Source: Thermoplasmata archaeon
Lineage (GTDB): Archaea; Thermoplasmatota; Thermoplasmata; Thermoplasmatales; Thermoplasmataceae
Reading direction: 5' to 3'
NCBI GenBank assembly: GCA_021835185.1
Contig: JAKBQO010000009.1
Span: 1 to 22,438, forward strand
Length of the DNA: 22,438 nt
In this document: one piece after another, positions 15,882 to 22,438 of the stretch
How positions within the stretch are numbered: position 1 is the first letter of the stretch
Layout of the letters: each line of letters starts with the position of its first letter
The notes under the pieces: generated by a model
Told to the model about the DNA's origin: nothing
Databases searched by the model: none
The model's input: only the letters and a program-made list of their open reading frames with translations
Made by a program: the position numbers and the translations under genes

Positions 15882-16526
15882 ATGTATATAAATGAAATAT
15901 TTCTCAGCATTCAGGGGGAAGGTCTTTATTCCGGTGAAAAGATGGTTTTCATACGTACGGAATACTGCAACCTCAGGTGTTCATGGTGTGATACAAAGTA
16001 CTCCTTTTACGAAGGGAAAGAAATGTCAATAGATGAAATAGTTGAATCAGCCAGGAATATTAATAGTGGGCATGGAGCATCCTGGATCTGCCTGACAGGT
16101 GGAGAGCCACTGCTTCAGAAGGATATTTCTGTTCTTGTGGACAGGCTTTCAGAGGAATATAATATACTGCTGGAAACCTCAGGCAGCCTGGACATAGGGC
16201 GTTTTTTGCCCAACCATGTAAAAGTTAAGAAGGATATAGATTTCAAGCTTCCATCATCAGGGATGTACAGAAAATTCAATGATAAAAATATTTCATACAT
16301 GGAAGAAGGCGATTATATAAAATTTGTCGTAAACGATTTAAATGACTTCAATGTTGCAATGGAAGAAATTGAAAAGATAGGCAAAAATGTGAAAATAGTA
16401 GTACAGCCTGTATACGGCACAGACATAAAGATGCTTGCAGACGCGTTTATTGATAAGGCACCTTCAAACGCACGGTTGATGCTTCAGGAACATAAATACA
16501 TATACGGGGAAATAAGGGGGGTATAA
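15882..16526 (+). CDS. queE: 7-carboxy-7-deazaguanine synthase (radical SAM)
   Basis: A radical S-adenosylmethionine enzyme that converts 6-carboxy-tetrahydropterin into 7-carboxy-7-deazaguanine, the third step toward preQ0 and, in archaea, archaeosine in tRNA. The cluster motif CX3CX2C is C29, C33 and C36 (EYCNLRCSWCD); the SAM-binding LTGGEP is at 71-76; the N-terminal EIFLSIQGEG is the QueE signature for substrate binding. The frame opens 15 codons earlier at 15837, inside the PPC gene, but the ATG at 15882 begins exactly at the family's N-terminus and gives 214 residues. The stop is directly followed by the folE ATG. Confidence 0.93.
   Translation: MYINEIFLSIQGEGLYSGEKMVFIRTEYCNLRCSWCDTKYSFYEGKEMSIDEIVESARNINSGHGASWICLTGGEPLLQKDISVLVDRLSEEYNILLETSGSLDIGRFLPNHVKVKKDIDFKLPSSGMYRKFNDKNISYMEEGDYIKFVVNDLNDFNVAMEEIEKIGKNVKIVVQPVYGTDIKMLADAFIDKAPSNARLMLQEHKYIYGEIRGV
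16514..16521 (+). promoter_or_regulatory. Strong Shine-Dalgarno site of folE
   Basis: AAGGGGGG ends 5 bases before the folE ATG, inside the end of queE; the unusually long G-run suggests strong translational reinitiation. Confidence 0.55.
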
Positions 16527-17102
16527 ATGGAAGAAAATAGTAGAGATATATTAAAAGAAAGCATAAAGGCTCTGGTTTATAACCTGCATGAAGAATACGG
16601 GTGGTTCAATGATGAGGAACTTAAAAATACTCCACGCCGCATTGAAAATTTCTACAGAGAATGGTACGGAGCAAGGAATTTCACTTTCACAAAGTTTAAA
16701 ATTACCGGGCACGAGAGCATGGTAATTGTCAAAAATATATCATTTTATTCAATGTGTTCTCATCATCTGCTGCCCTTTTTCGGAAATATAAATATAGCAT
16801 ACCTTCCACGCCCTGGCGGATACATAGCAGGGGTGAGTAAACTGGTACGTTCTGTAAATAAAATAGCAAGCAAACCACAGCTACAGGAAAACATGACATC
16901 CGAAATAGTAAATTTGCTTTATGATAATTTAAATCCGCTCTTTGTCATGGTCACGGCCAATGGGCAGCATATGTGCATGATGATGCGGGGGGTTAAGCAG
17001 GAAAGTGCAACCATGGTAACTTCATCTGTAAAATATAGCGATGTGGTAAAGACTGAACTGGAATCGCTCAAGAATGAAGCGTTAAAGATGATGGGTGAGT
17101 AA
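16527..17102 (+). CDS. folE: GTP cyclohydrolase I (FolE type)
   Basis: Converts GTP to 7,8-dihydroneopterin triphosphate, the entry step for folate-type pterins and for 7-deazaguanines. Zinc-site residues are C77, H79/H80 (SMCSHHLLPFFG) and C151 (HMCMMMRGV), with GYIAGVSKLVR between them and the substrate segment MMRGVKQ. At 191 residues it is shorter at the N-terminus than the E. coli protein (222). The usual CEHH reads CSHH here. Its place between queE and queD points to a role in the archaeosine pathway. The stop TAA is one base from the queD ATG. Confidence 0.93.
   Translation: MEENSRDILKESIKALVYNLHEEYGWFNDEELKNTPRRIENFYREWYGARNFTFTKFKITGHESMVIVKNISFYSMCSHHLLPFFGNINIAYLPRPGGYIAGVSKLVRSVNKIASKPQLQENMTSEIVNLLYDNLNPLFVMVTANGQHMCMMMRGVKQESATMVTSSVKYSDVVKTELESLKNEALKMMGE
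17093..17098 (+). promoter_or_regulatory. Shine-Dalgarno site that sets the queD start
   Basis: GGGTGA ends 5 bases before the ATG at 17104. The alternative in-frame GTG at 17095 lies inside the site and is therefore rejected. Confidence 0.6.
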
Positions 17103-17103
17103 A

Positions 17104-17577
17104 ATGTACAGGATTGAAGTTGTAGGGGCATTAAAGGGTTTAACATGGAGTTCTGGCCATTACGTTCCTGATAATGAAAAGTGCAAAAATTTCCATGGCC
17201 ACGATTATTCTATAGATGTTATAATAGACTCCGATGGGGTAAAAAGCAGTGGAATGGCAATTGATTTCACCATAGTAAAGCAGGCAATAAAGCCTGTGAT
17301 AGAGAACATGGACCATAAATTCATGATACCTGAAGATGATATAAGGCAAAATGAAAACCCTGGATTTATAGATATTTATGTAAGGGACAAATACAGAGGC
17401 ACAATGTCCCGATCAGACATTTTTGTCTTTCCACATTCTGCCGACACAGCGGAATTCATAGCAAAATACTGTTATGATAAAATATTTGCAAAACTACTGG
17501 GCCTGATGGAAAATTTCAGGTTAAAGGTTACTATCCACGAAGGGCCCGGAAATATGGCAACGTACAGTGAAAATTAA
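17104..17577 (+). CDS. queD: 6-carboxytetrahydropterin synthase
   Basis: Converts dihydroneopterin triphosphate into 6-carboxy-5,6,7,8-tetrahydropterin, the substrate of QueE. Zinc ligands are H19 (SSGHYV), H31 and H33 (FHGHDY); the catalytic cysteine is C27 (EKCKNFHGH); the MDHKF pair D70/H71 and the terminal IHEGPGNMATY Glu complete the active site. At 157 residues it is slightly longer than bacterial QueD (about 120), mostly from an insertion at roughly residues 78-105. It ends one base before the convergent XdhC-like gene. The product set FolE-QueD-QueE lacks only QueC and the tRNA-inserting transglycosylase, which must be elsewhere. Confidence 0.9.
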   Translation: MYRIEVVGALKGLTWSSGHYVPDNEKCKNFHGHDYSIDVIIDSDGVKSSGMAIDFTIVKQAIKPVIENMDHKFMIPEDDIRQNENPGFIDIYVRDKYRGTMSRSDIFVFPHSADTAEFIAKYCYDKIFAKLLGLMENFRLKVTIHEGPGNMATYSEN

Positions 17578-17578
17578 T

Positions 17579-18325
17579 TTATTTTATATGGTGTAAATTT
17601 TTCTCTTTTATGATTTCAGCAACTATGCTGATGGCAATTTCATTTATGGTAATAGCTTTTATATCTATTCCTGCAGGGCATTTTATCAGGGAGGTATCAA
17701 GTCCAGGGTACTGAGTTTTAACCTGTTCTATGTCCTTATTGAATCTGTTTTTGCTTGAAACTATGGAGAGATACACCGGCTTATTTTTAAGAAAATGTGA
17801 TATGAATTTTATTTCGTTCTCAGTCTTGGTTAGAAGAACCACAAAGTCTTCACTGTAATCCTCCGACATGAGTTTGTCAGTTTCTTCCTTCTTGTTTATA
17901 TTGATTACAACGGGCTCCATGCCGGTATAATCCATAAGCCCCATCATAGCTTCAAGAAGCTTATCATCATTGGATTCCACAAGCATTACTATGTTACGTC
18001 GGTGTACATATGGCTCAATGAATAATTCTATCATTCCACCACATGTAGTATTCATGGAATAATCCGAGGTTTTATTGTCCTTATCCAGTGCAATTTTAAG
18101 GTATTTTGTTTCCTGTTTTTCAATGGAAGCATTTAATTCACCTAGAACAACCTTATCAAGTGAGGGGCTTCCCAGTGTACCGTATAAAATGTTTTTGCCG
18201 GATGCGAGAATCTTGAAGCCCGGTTTGGCTATTGATGATCCCGCTGTTTTAATTACAGTGGCTATTGCATAATCTTTCTTATTATTCTGCAAGCTTGTTT
18301 GAAGTGGAATTATGTCATCGTACAT
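17579..18325 (-). CDS. XdhC/CoxI-family protein (molybdenum hydroxylase maturation)
   Basis: A 248-residue XdhC/CoxI-type protein. The N-terminal domain shows the family pattern ATVIKTAGSSIAKPGFKILAS, a glycine-rich GTLGSPSLDKVV, and C95 in TTCGGMIELFIEP. The C-terminal half has the Rossmann-like XdhC segment (VYLSIVSSKNR) and the family's closing motif KCPAGIDIKAITINEIAISIVAEI. Members insert or sulfurate the molybdenum cofactor of xanthine, aldehyde or CO dehydrogenase-type enzymes. No such hydroxylase is encoded in this window, so the client is unknown. The gene converges on queD with a single base between stop codons. An AT-rich stretch (18326-18338) sits immediately upstream of the ATG, too close for an ordinary box A. 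Confidence 0.85.
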   Translation of the reverse strand: MYDDIIPLQTSLQNNKKDYAIATVIKTAGSSIAKPGFKILASGKNILYGTLGSPSLDKVVLGELNASIEKQETKYLKIALDKDNKTSDYSMNTTCGGMIELFIEPYVHRRNIVMLVESNDDKLLEAMMGLMDYTGMEPVVININKKEETDKLMSEDYSEDFVVLLTKTENEIKFISHFLKNKPVYLSIVSSKNRFNKDIEQVKTQYPGLDTSLIKCPAGIDIKAITINEIAISIVAEIIKEKNLHHIK

Positions 18326-18489
18326 ATTTATTTAAACGCAAACTTCCATAAAACTTTTTTCAATATGAACAGGGCAGATGCCAATTTTACCACTTATAAA
18401 CTTTACTATTTATGCGCAAAAATTGTACATTATAACGGATTATAGTCAATTAATAAGTATATATCTGGATAGTATTTTAAATTTTGCCG

Positions 18490-18509
18490 TTATGTATGCA
18501 ACTACATAA
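18490..18509. promoter_or_regulatory. Operator-like inverted repeat at the nucleoside phosphorylase promoter
   Basis: TTATGTA (18490-18496) and TACATAA (18503-18509) are perfect 7-bp arms with a 6-base centre. The right arm overlaps the start of the TATA box, so a bound regulator would mask the BRE/TATA region. Confidence 0.4.
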
Positions 18510-18515
18510 TATATA
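18506..18515 (+). promoter_or_regulatory. TATA box of the nucleoside phosphorylase gene
   Basis: ATAATATATA is centred about 29 bp upstream of the ATG at 18540. Confidence 0.5.
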
Positions 18516-18539
18516 TGGGTTAAATTGTAATTCATTATC

Positions 18540-19241
18540 ATGGCAATAATAAAAGCTGAAAAAGGTCAGATAAGTGATAAGGTAGTTATACTTGGAAATC
18601 TGGACAGGCAGAAAATTATCAATTCATACCTGAAAAATACGGAGAAAGTGTCTGAATTTGCAGGTTATCATACATATACAGGAGAGTACAACGGTAAGAA
18701 AATTACAACGGTATTTCATGGAATAGGAATTCCATCCATGGCACTTGTTGTGGATGATTTAATAGGAATGGGTGCAAAACAAATTGTGCGTTTCGGTTCA
18801 TCCTTCTCTGTGTCTGATAAGGTAAAGCCTGGAACACCAATACTGCCCATAGGATATTCTTATAACTTTGGCGGAGTATTCAAACAGTATCTTGGAGATG
18901 AGTATTCAATAGCTTTGACACCGGATTACGGGATGCTCAAGGCTGAAGAGGAAAAACTTTCGGCTGCAGGGCTCGGGCCTGTTGTGGGAAATGTATTTAC
19001 CAGCGATGCCCTGATGACCCATAATAAGGAATTCGCCCAGAAACTGGCAAAGGATGGGAATATTGCAGTGGAACTGGAAGGTGCCGGGCTTTACTTTATA
19101 GCTAAATTAAGGGGAGTTAAAGCTCTTTCAGTGCATCTTGCATACGGAAATCTGGTAACAGGAGAACAATTGCCAGCCGACAAAATAAGTGAAAACGAGA
19201 AAAAGATCTCTGAAACTTTACTGGAACTTCTCACACAATAA
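18540..19241 (+). CDS. Nucleoside phosphorylase (uridine/purine nucleoside phosphorylase family)
   Basis: Phosphorolytic cleavage of nucleosides to base and ribose 1-phosphate, a salvage reaction. The PNP/UDP phosphorylase (family I) pattern is clear: G19 and R23 in VILGNLDRQK and R84 in VRFGSS form the phosphate site; HGIGIPSMALVVDDLI is the nucleoside-binding stretch; VFTSDAL and VELEGAGLY carry the base- and ribose-contacting residues, including the conserved Glu pair. At 233 residues it is close to the hexameric class (about 240-250). Uridine versus purine preference cannot be settled from the visible residues. It has its own promoter with a palindrome over the TATA box, and seems monocistronic, converging with the Gfo/Idh/MocA gene. 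Confidence 0.88.
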   Translation: MAIIKAEKGQISDKVVILGNLDRQKIINSYLKNTEKVSEFAGYHTYTGEYNGKKITTVFHGIGIPSMALVVDDLIGMGAKQIVRFGSSFSVSDKVKPGTPILPIGYSYNFGGVFKQYLGDEYSIALTPDYGMLKAEEEKLSAAGLGPVVGNVFTSDALMTHNKEFAQKLAKDGNIAVELEGAGLYFIAKLRGVKALSVHLAYGNLVTGEQLPADKISENEKKISETLLELLTQ

Positions 19242-19292
19242 ATTTACCATTTTTATAAAAATATAATATTAAATTTTTATATATTCATTCTT
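19242..19292. terminator. A/T-rich convergent intergenic region
   Basis: The 51-bp gap between two converging genes is nearly all A/T, with T-runs on both strands, consistent with termination of both. Confidence 0.35.
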
Positions 19293-20246
19293 TTAAAGCT
19301 TATATATGTCCAGTACCGCTTTCAAATCCCGCAGTGCTAATTCTGGAGGGAAAGGAACCTCAGTATTATTTTTGACACTATCCGCAAATTCCATTATTTC
19401 AGCGGTATATACATCATACTTTTTTACATTTGCATTCTCGCCATTGACTATCAGGTCGCCATACACAGTCCTTACAGGTGTTCCAACTTCCCAGGAAGTT
19501 CTGGATTTAACATCCTCATATATGGAACCTTTTTCGCCTATTATCTCAAATGCTGGCAATTCAGGCGGGTTTCTGTATGACCATGAATAGAAAAATAATC
19601 CGTAGGTGCCATTTTCAAATTTGAATAAGGCAGCGGTGTTGTCTTCACCATTAAGAATAGACCCTCCGTGGATGCTTTTTCCATGAATGCTTTCATAGTT
19701 CCCTCCAAAATTCAATAATGTATCTAGAAAATGGATTCCCCCATCTATAAGGGCACCTCCACCCATTTGATCCTTATCGGTTCTCCAGCCTCCATGTTCA
19801 AAAAATCTCTGGTCACGAACTATTATGGTGTTTATCCTTCCTATCCTATTTTCTTTTATAAATTTAACAGCCGCCCTTACCGATGGGTCGAAGAAATACT
19901 GGTCTGTAACCATAAATTTTACCCCGTAATCCTTTGACGCCCGTATCATGGCCTCACCGTCATCCAGTGTAGTGGCAATAGGTTTCTCTACAAGGACATT
20001 GCTGCCAGCTTCCATGGCCTTTATAGCCATTTCCTTATGGAGATAATGGGGTACCACCAGGTCAACTATTTCAAAGCGGTCTTTTATTGCATCTTCGAAG
20101 CTGCTGTAAACATTCTCTATTTTGAATTTTTCCACGGTTTTTTCTATAACTTCTGGTTTTCTTTCTACTATGCTTATTTCCATGCCCTTTATTCCGGAAA
20201 GATGTTTTTGACCGAAATTGTTGGCCCCAACAACAAGTATTTTCAT
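19293..20246 (-). CDS. Gfo/Idh/MocA-family oxidoreductase
   Basis: An NAD(P)-dependent sugar or inositol-type dehydrogenase of the Gfo/Idh/MocA family. The N-terminal Rossmann domain has G7, N10 and G12 in VGANNFGQKH and the hallmark VEKP at 86-89 (K88 catalytic). The C-terminal alpha/beta domain has GGGALIDGGIHFLD with D168 and H172, the substrate-site pair. At 317 residues it is slightly short for the family (about 330-350). A TATA box lies about 20 bp upstream of the ATG. The substrate is unknown; neighbours (nucleoside phosphorylase, surface glycoprotein) give only weak hints toward sugar metabolism or glycan precursor synthesis. Confidence 0.88.
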   Translation of the reverse strand: MKILVVGANNFGQKHLSGIKGMEISIVERKPEVIEKTVEKFKIENVYSSFEDAIKDRFEIVDLVVPHYLHKEMAIKAMEAGSNVLVEKPIATTLDDGEAMIRASKDYGVKFMVTDQYFFDPSVRAAVKFIKENRIGRINTIIVRDQRFFEHGGWRTDKDQMGGGALIDGGIHFLDTLLNFGGNYESIHGKSIHGGSILNGEDNTAALFKFENGTYGLFFYSWSYRNPPELPAFEIIGEKGSIYEDVKSRTSWEVGTPVRTVYGDLIVNGENANVKKYDVYTAEIMEFADSVKNNTEVPFPPELALRDLKAVLDIYKL

Positions 20247-20258
20247 AATATCATAATA

Positions 20259-20272
20259 TTAATATATTTAAT
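20259..20272 (-). promoter_or_regulatory. TATA box of the Gfo/Idh/MocA gene
   Basis: The minus strand reads a TAAATATATT core here, roughly 20-26 bp upstream of the ATG at 20246. Confidence 0.4.
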
Positions 20273-20313
20273 TATTTTTGCATTTACCGGAAAATCAGGT
20301 AATACAGATAAAA

Positions 20314-22438
20314 TTACTTAAATCCATTATTATTTTCTGAATTTCTATTCCCGTGAACCGGCTCCCTGGTCGATTTTATAAATGATTTATCTGCAAAAAT
20401 AAATTTATGGTTATCCATATCCCTTTCTATCGATATTTTACCGGATATATTAAGCGCCTTTATTCTGGACCTGATCAATTTCCCGCTAATTCTCTTCCTG
20501 CGACCTGATTTCAGTATTTTTTTCAGTGTAGAACCGTTTAATTCTATTATCAGCTCATCAACGTTTTTATTATTGAAATAAAGAGTTTCGAACAGAAATA
20601 TGGCGAGTATGGCAAAAACACCGGCAAACCCGGCATAATATGGCAGGTTTCCAGTATAATAAACAATCCTCGAATCTGTATATGTTTTCCCGCCATCAGT
20701 TATTTTTACAGATATTTTATCAATTCCTGTGCTCAATTTTGTTGTAAGGCTTTTTCCTGTATTAGAGTATTTACCATTTACATACCACGCAATGGTTGCA
20801 TTGGCTGTTAGGTTTCCATTAATTTTAACATAGAATTTGCCATTGTCATTTATTATTCTTACGTTATTTATTGCAGTAACAGTATTATTCGATATGTATT
20901 TGCTATCGTTATACTGAAAAACATAGCTACCATTATATGTATAGCCGGCAATGTTGGACACCGTAAAATCTATGGTGTAATTTCCAGTGGGAATGCCTGT
21001 AAATGTAAGGTTTAGGGTGCTGTTATTGGTATTGTATGTTTTGTTTAATGCTACAGCTATGATATGGTATGGTAAACTTGAGTTTATATCCAGTGTTAAT
21101 ATTGTGTTGTTGAATTTTACATCTTCATTAACAGACCTGATAGTAATCTTATACGGCGATGCTATTGTGAAATTGCTATAGAGTTCTATATTCTGTCCAT
21201 TCGCGGCTATAATTGTCCCATTTGATGAAGACACGGTATCCGGAGCATTAATTCCAAGTGCCTCCATACTACCCTGGCTGCTTTGTACAATATTGCCATT
21301 ATCAATGCCTATATTATTTGCAATATATGAAAAATGATAGTATAAATAACCATTCATAGACCTTGATAAGTTGCCCCTCTCAAAGTATGATGAAATTCCA
21401 TTGTTGATATAGAAATATTTAATGTTATACTGTCCTGTTATTCCCTGCTCACCGGTTTTTAAAATCTGGCCATCTGCAGTAACAGTATAGTTCTCAATAC
21501 CTGTTTTATTCATGGCTATAATGTTAATGTCCCTGGAAACGTTGACATTCAGGATGGAAACATTGGCAATATTGATCTTATCACCATTTGCAAAGGTCAT
21601 ATCCCCATTCAGATTATAAAATACATAGTTTCCATTGAAAAATAGTAGATGTGTCATATTATAGTTTCTATAAGTATAGTTTTCCACACTCAGATCAGTT
21701 TTATTAATTGTGTATATACTGGTAAATGAATTGTTCCACGTATAATAGATATAATGGCTCCCGGATTGGATAGATGATATATTTTCAGTCTGGAAATTGT
21801 GTATCTCCCCAAGAGTTGAGTAATTATTTGTATGATAATTATAACGTTCAATTACGCCCTTATCGTGAATATAAATTATGGAATTTAAGCTGGAATCTAA
21901 AAAGGCAGTCTGATTCTTTTTAATAGGTGCAGGGTTTAAAATTAAAGATTTTTGATGTGTCAATTTATGTGTGTTCTGGCTACCTGGAAGTAGAAGGCCA
22001 GTATAATGTTTAACCGATAATTTTCCTATAGTTTGATTTGAGAATTGTCCACCAAACATGAATGATATATTACCAGAATTATAGGAATTTTTAAGGGCAA
22101 TAACATGGGGGATTGCCGGTTCTTTTCCTTCCCAGATAAGGGCATGGTTTTGTATACCGTTGTTCATTATTATATGGACACTATACATTATATTCTCCCC
22201 GGACAGATTTAATATCCCATTATAATCCTGTGAACCGGAAACAGTTGTAATTGTATCCTTTCTCCCATACGAAATGCTAAAAAGTGTTTTGTTCTCCTGT
22301 TTTAAAATAATATAATTTTCCGTACCACCATTGTTATCCGGGTTTATCCCGCCGGTTACGTTAAATGTATATTCAGTGCTATTACACGCACTTTCGTTTT
22401 CAATATAGTAAGAAGGGGTAGAACTTGAAGTAACAATA
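20314..22438 (-). CDS. Large N-glycosylation-rich surface protein with C-terminal membrane anchor (N-terminus outside window)
   Basis: The frame stays open to the window edge without a stop, so the first ATG seen at 22188 is internal and the gene is partial: 707 residues are visible. The bulk is extracellular in character: Asn/Ser/Thr/Tyr-rich, nearly free of cysteines, with more than 25 N-x-S/T sequons. Residues roughly 90-430 of the visible part contain recurring short beta-strand blocks (like NISSIQSGSHYIYYTW) that suggest a beta-propeller. Two Ig/PKD-like segments follow, ending near DKISVKITDGGKTYTDSRIVYY. A single transmembrane helix (AGFAGVFAILAIFLFETLYF, about 20575-20640) is followed by an 86-residue basic tail, predicted cytoplasmic. 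Family is not recognised; S-layer-associated glycoprotein, adhesin or sensor are possible. A signal peptide would lie outside the window. Confidence 0.8.
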   Translation of the reverse strand, partial: IVTSSSTPSYYIENESACNSTEYTFNVTGGINPDNNGGTENYIILKQENKTLFSISYGRKDTITTVSGSQDYNGILNLSGENIMYSVHIIMNNGIQNHALIWEGKEPAIPHVIALKNSYNSGNISFMFGGQFSNQTIGKLSVKHYTGLLLPGSQNTHKLTHQKSLILNPAPIKKNQTAFLDSSLNSIIYIHDKGVIERYNYHTNNYSTLGEIHNFQTENISSIQSGSHYIYYTWNNSFTSIYTINKTDLSVENYTYRNYNMTHLLFFNGNYVFYNLNGDMTFANGDKINIANVSILNVNVSRDINIIAMNKTGIENYTVTADGQILKTGEQGITGQYNIKYFYINNGISSYFERGNLSRSMNGYLYYHFSYIANNIGIDNGNIVQSSQGSMEALGINAPDTVSSSNGTIIAANGQNIELYSNFTIASPYKITIRSVNEDVKFNNTILTLDINSSLPYHIIAVALNKTYNTNNSTLNLTFTGIPTGNYTIDFTVSNIAGYTYNGSYVFQYNDSKYISNNTVTAINNVRIINDNGKFYVKINGNLTANATIAWYVNGKYSNTGKSLTTKLSTGIDKISVKITDGGKTYTDSRIVYYTGNLPYYAGFAGVFAILAIFLFETLYFNNKNVDELIIELNGSTLKKILKSGRRKRISGKLIRSRIKALNISGKISIERDMDNHKFIFADKSFIKSTREPVHGNRNSENNNGFK

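Noticed and set aside
22186..22188. ATG at 22188 as the true start of the surface protein.
   Set aside because: The frame continues upstream to the window edge without a stop, with the same sequon-rich composition, and no signal peptide follows this ATG.
1..22438. CRISPR arrays, tRNA or rRNA genes, prophage or restriction/defence genes.
   Set aside because: No regularly spaced repeats, cloverleaf sequences or recognisable defence or phage proteins were seen on either strand by eye.

Overview
The window looks like chromosomal DNA from an acidophilic archaeon of the Thermoplasmata, closest in feel to Ferroplasma, Acidiplasma or Picrophilus. This is inferred from gene content and signals, not from a search. 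Support comes from A/T-rich TATA boxes about 26 bp upstream of start codons (leaderless style), GGTGA/GGGGG Shine-Dalgarno sites at internal operon genes, frequent ATA and AGG/AGA codons, ferredoxin-linked 2-oxoacid oxidation, a non-classical succinate dehydrogenase with a CCG-domain subunit, and a surface protein dense in N-glycosylation sequons. No tRNA, rRNA, CRISPR array or intact transposase was seen.

Layout. Positions 1-415 hold a 21-bp perfect inverted repeat around a 130-bp spacer, a short unrecognised hydrophobic reading frame, and the palindrome-rich upstream region of a DEAD-box RNA helicase (416-1735). Two minus-strand genes follow: an unknown 107-residue protein and an aldo/keto reductase (2151-2987).

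The core (3178-13445) is a tricarboxylic-acid-cycle cluster in two converging arms. The plus arm carries sucC, sucD, an unknown 94-residue gene, and the alpha (gamma-alpha fusion) and beta subunits of a 2-oxoacid:ferredoxin oxidoreductase. The minus arm, read from the right, carries mdh, then sdhA, sdhB, a CCG-domain subunit and a small fourth subunit. Together they encode 2-oxoglutarate to succinyl-CoA, succinate and fumarate, plus malate to oxaloacetate; fumarase is missing from the window. The iron-sulfur subunit has a second full four-cysteine motif where classical enzymes have a 3Fe-4S site, and no hydrophobic anchor subunit is present, so this is the archaeal 'type E' succinate:quinone reductase.

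The right part carries cofactor and tRNA-modification genes. pdxS-pdxT make pyridoxal phosphate. A two-TM micro-protein and a PPC/DUF296 protein lead into queE-folE-queD, three steps toward the 7-deazaguanine precursor of archaeosine. An XdhC/CoxI-type maturation protein converges on queD. A nucleoside phosphorylase, a Gfo/Idh/MocA oxidoreductase and a large glycoprotein-like surface protein with a C-terminal membrane anchor (N-terminus cut off by the window end) complete the region.

The best candidates for something new are the inverted-repeat element at 1-172, which would swap the C-terminus of the overlapping reading frame if it inverted; the unknown small gene inside the TCA cluster; the small fourth subunit of succinate dehydrogenase; and the basic cytoplasmic tail of the surface protein.
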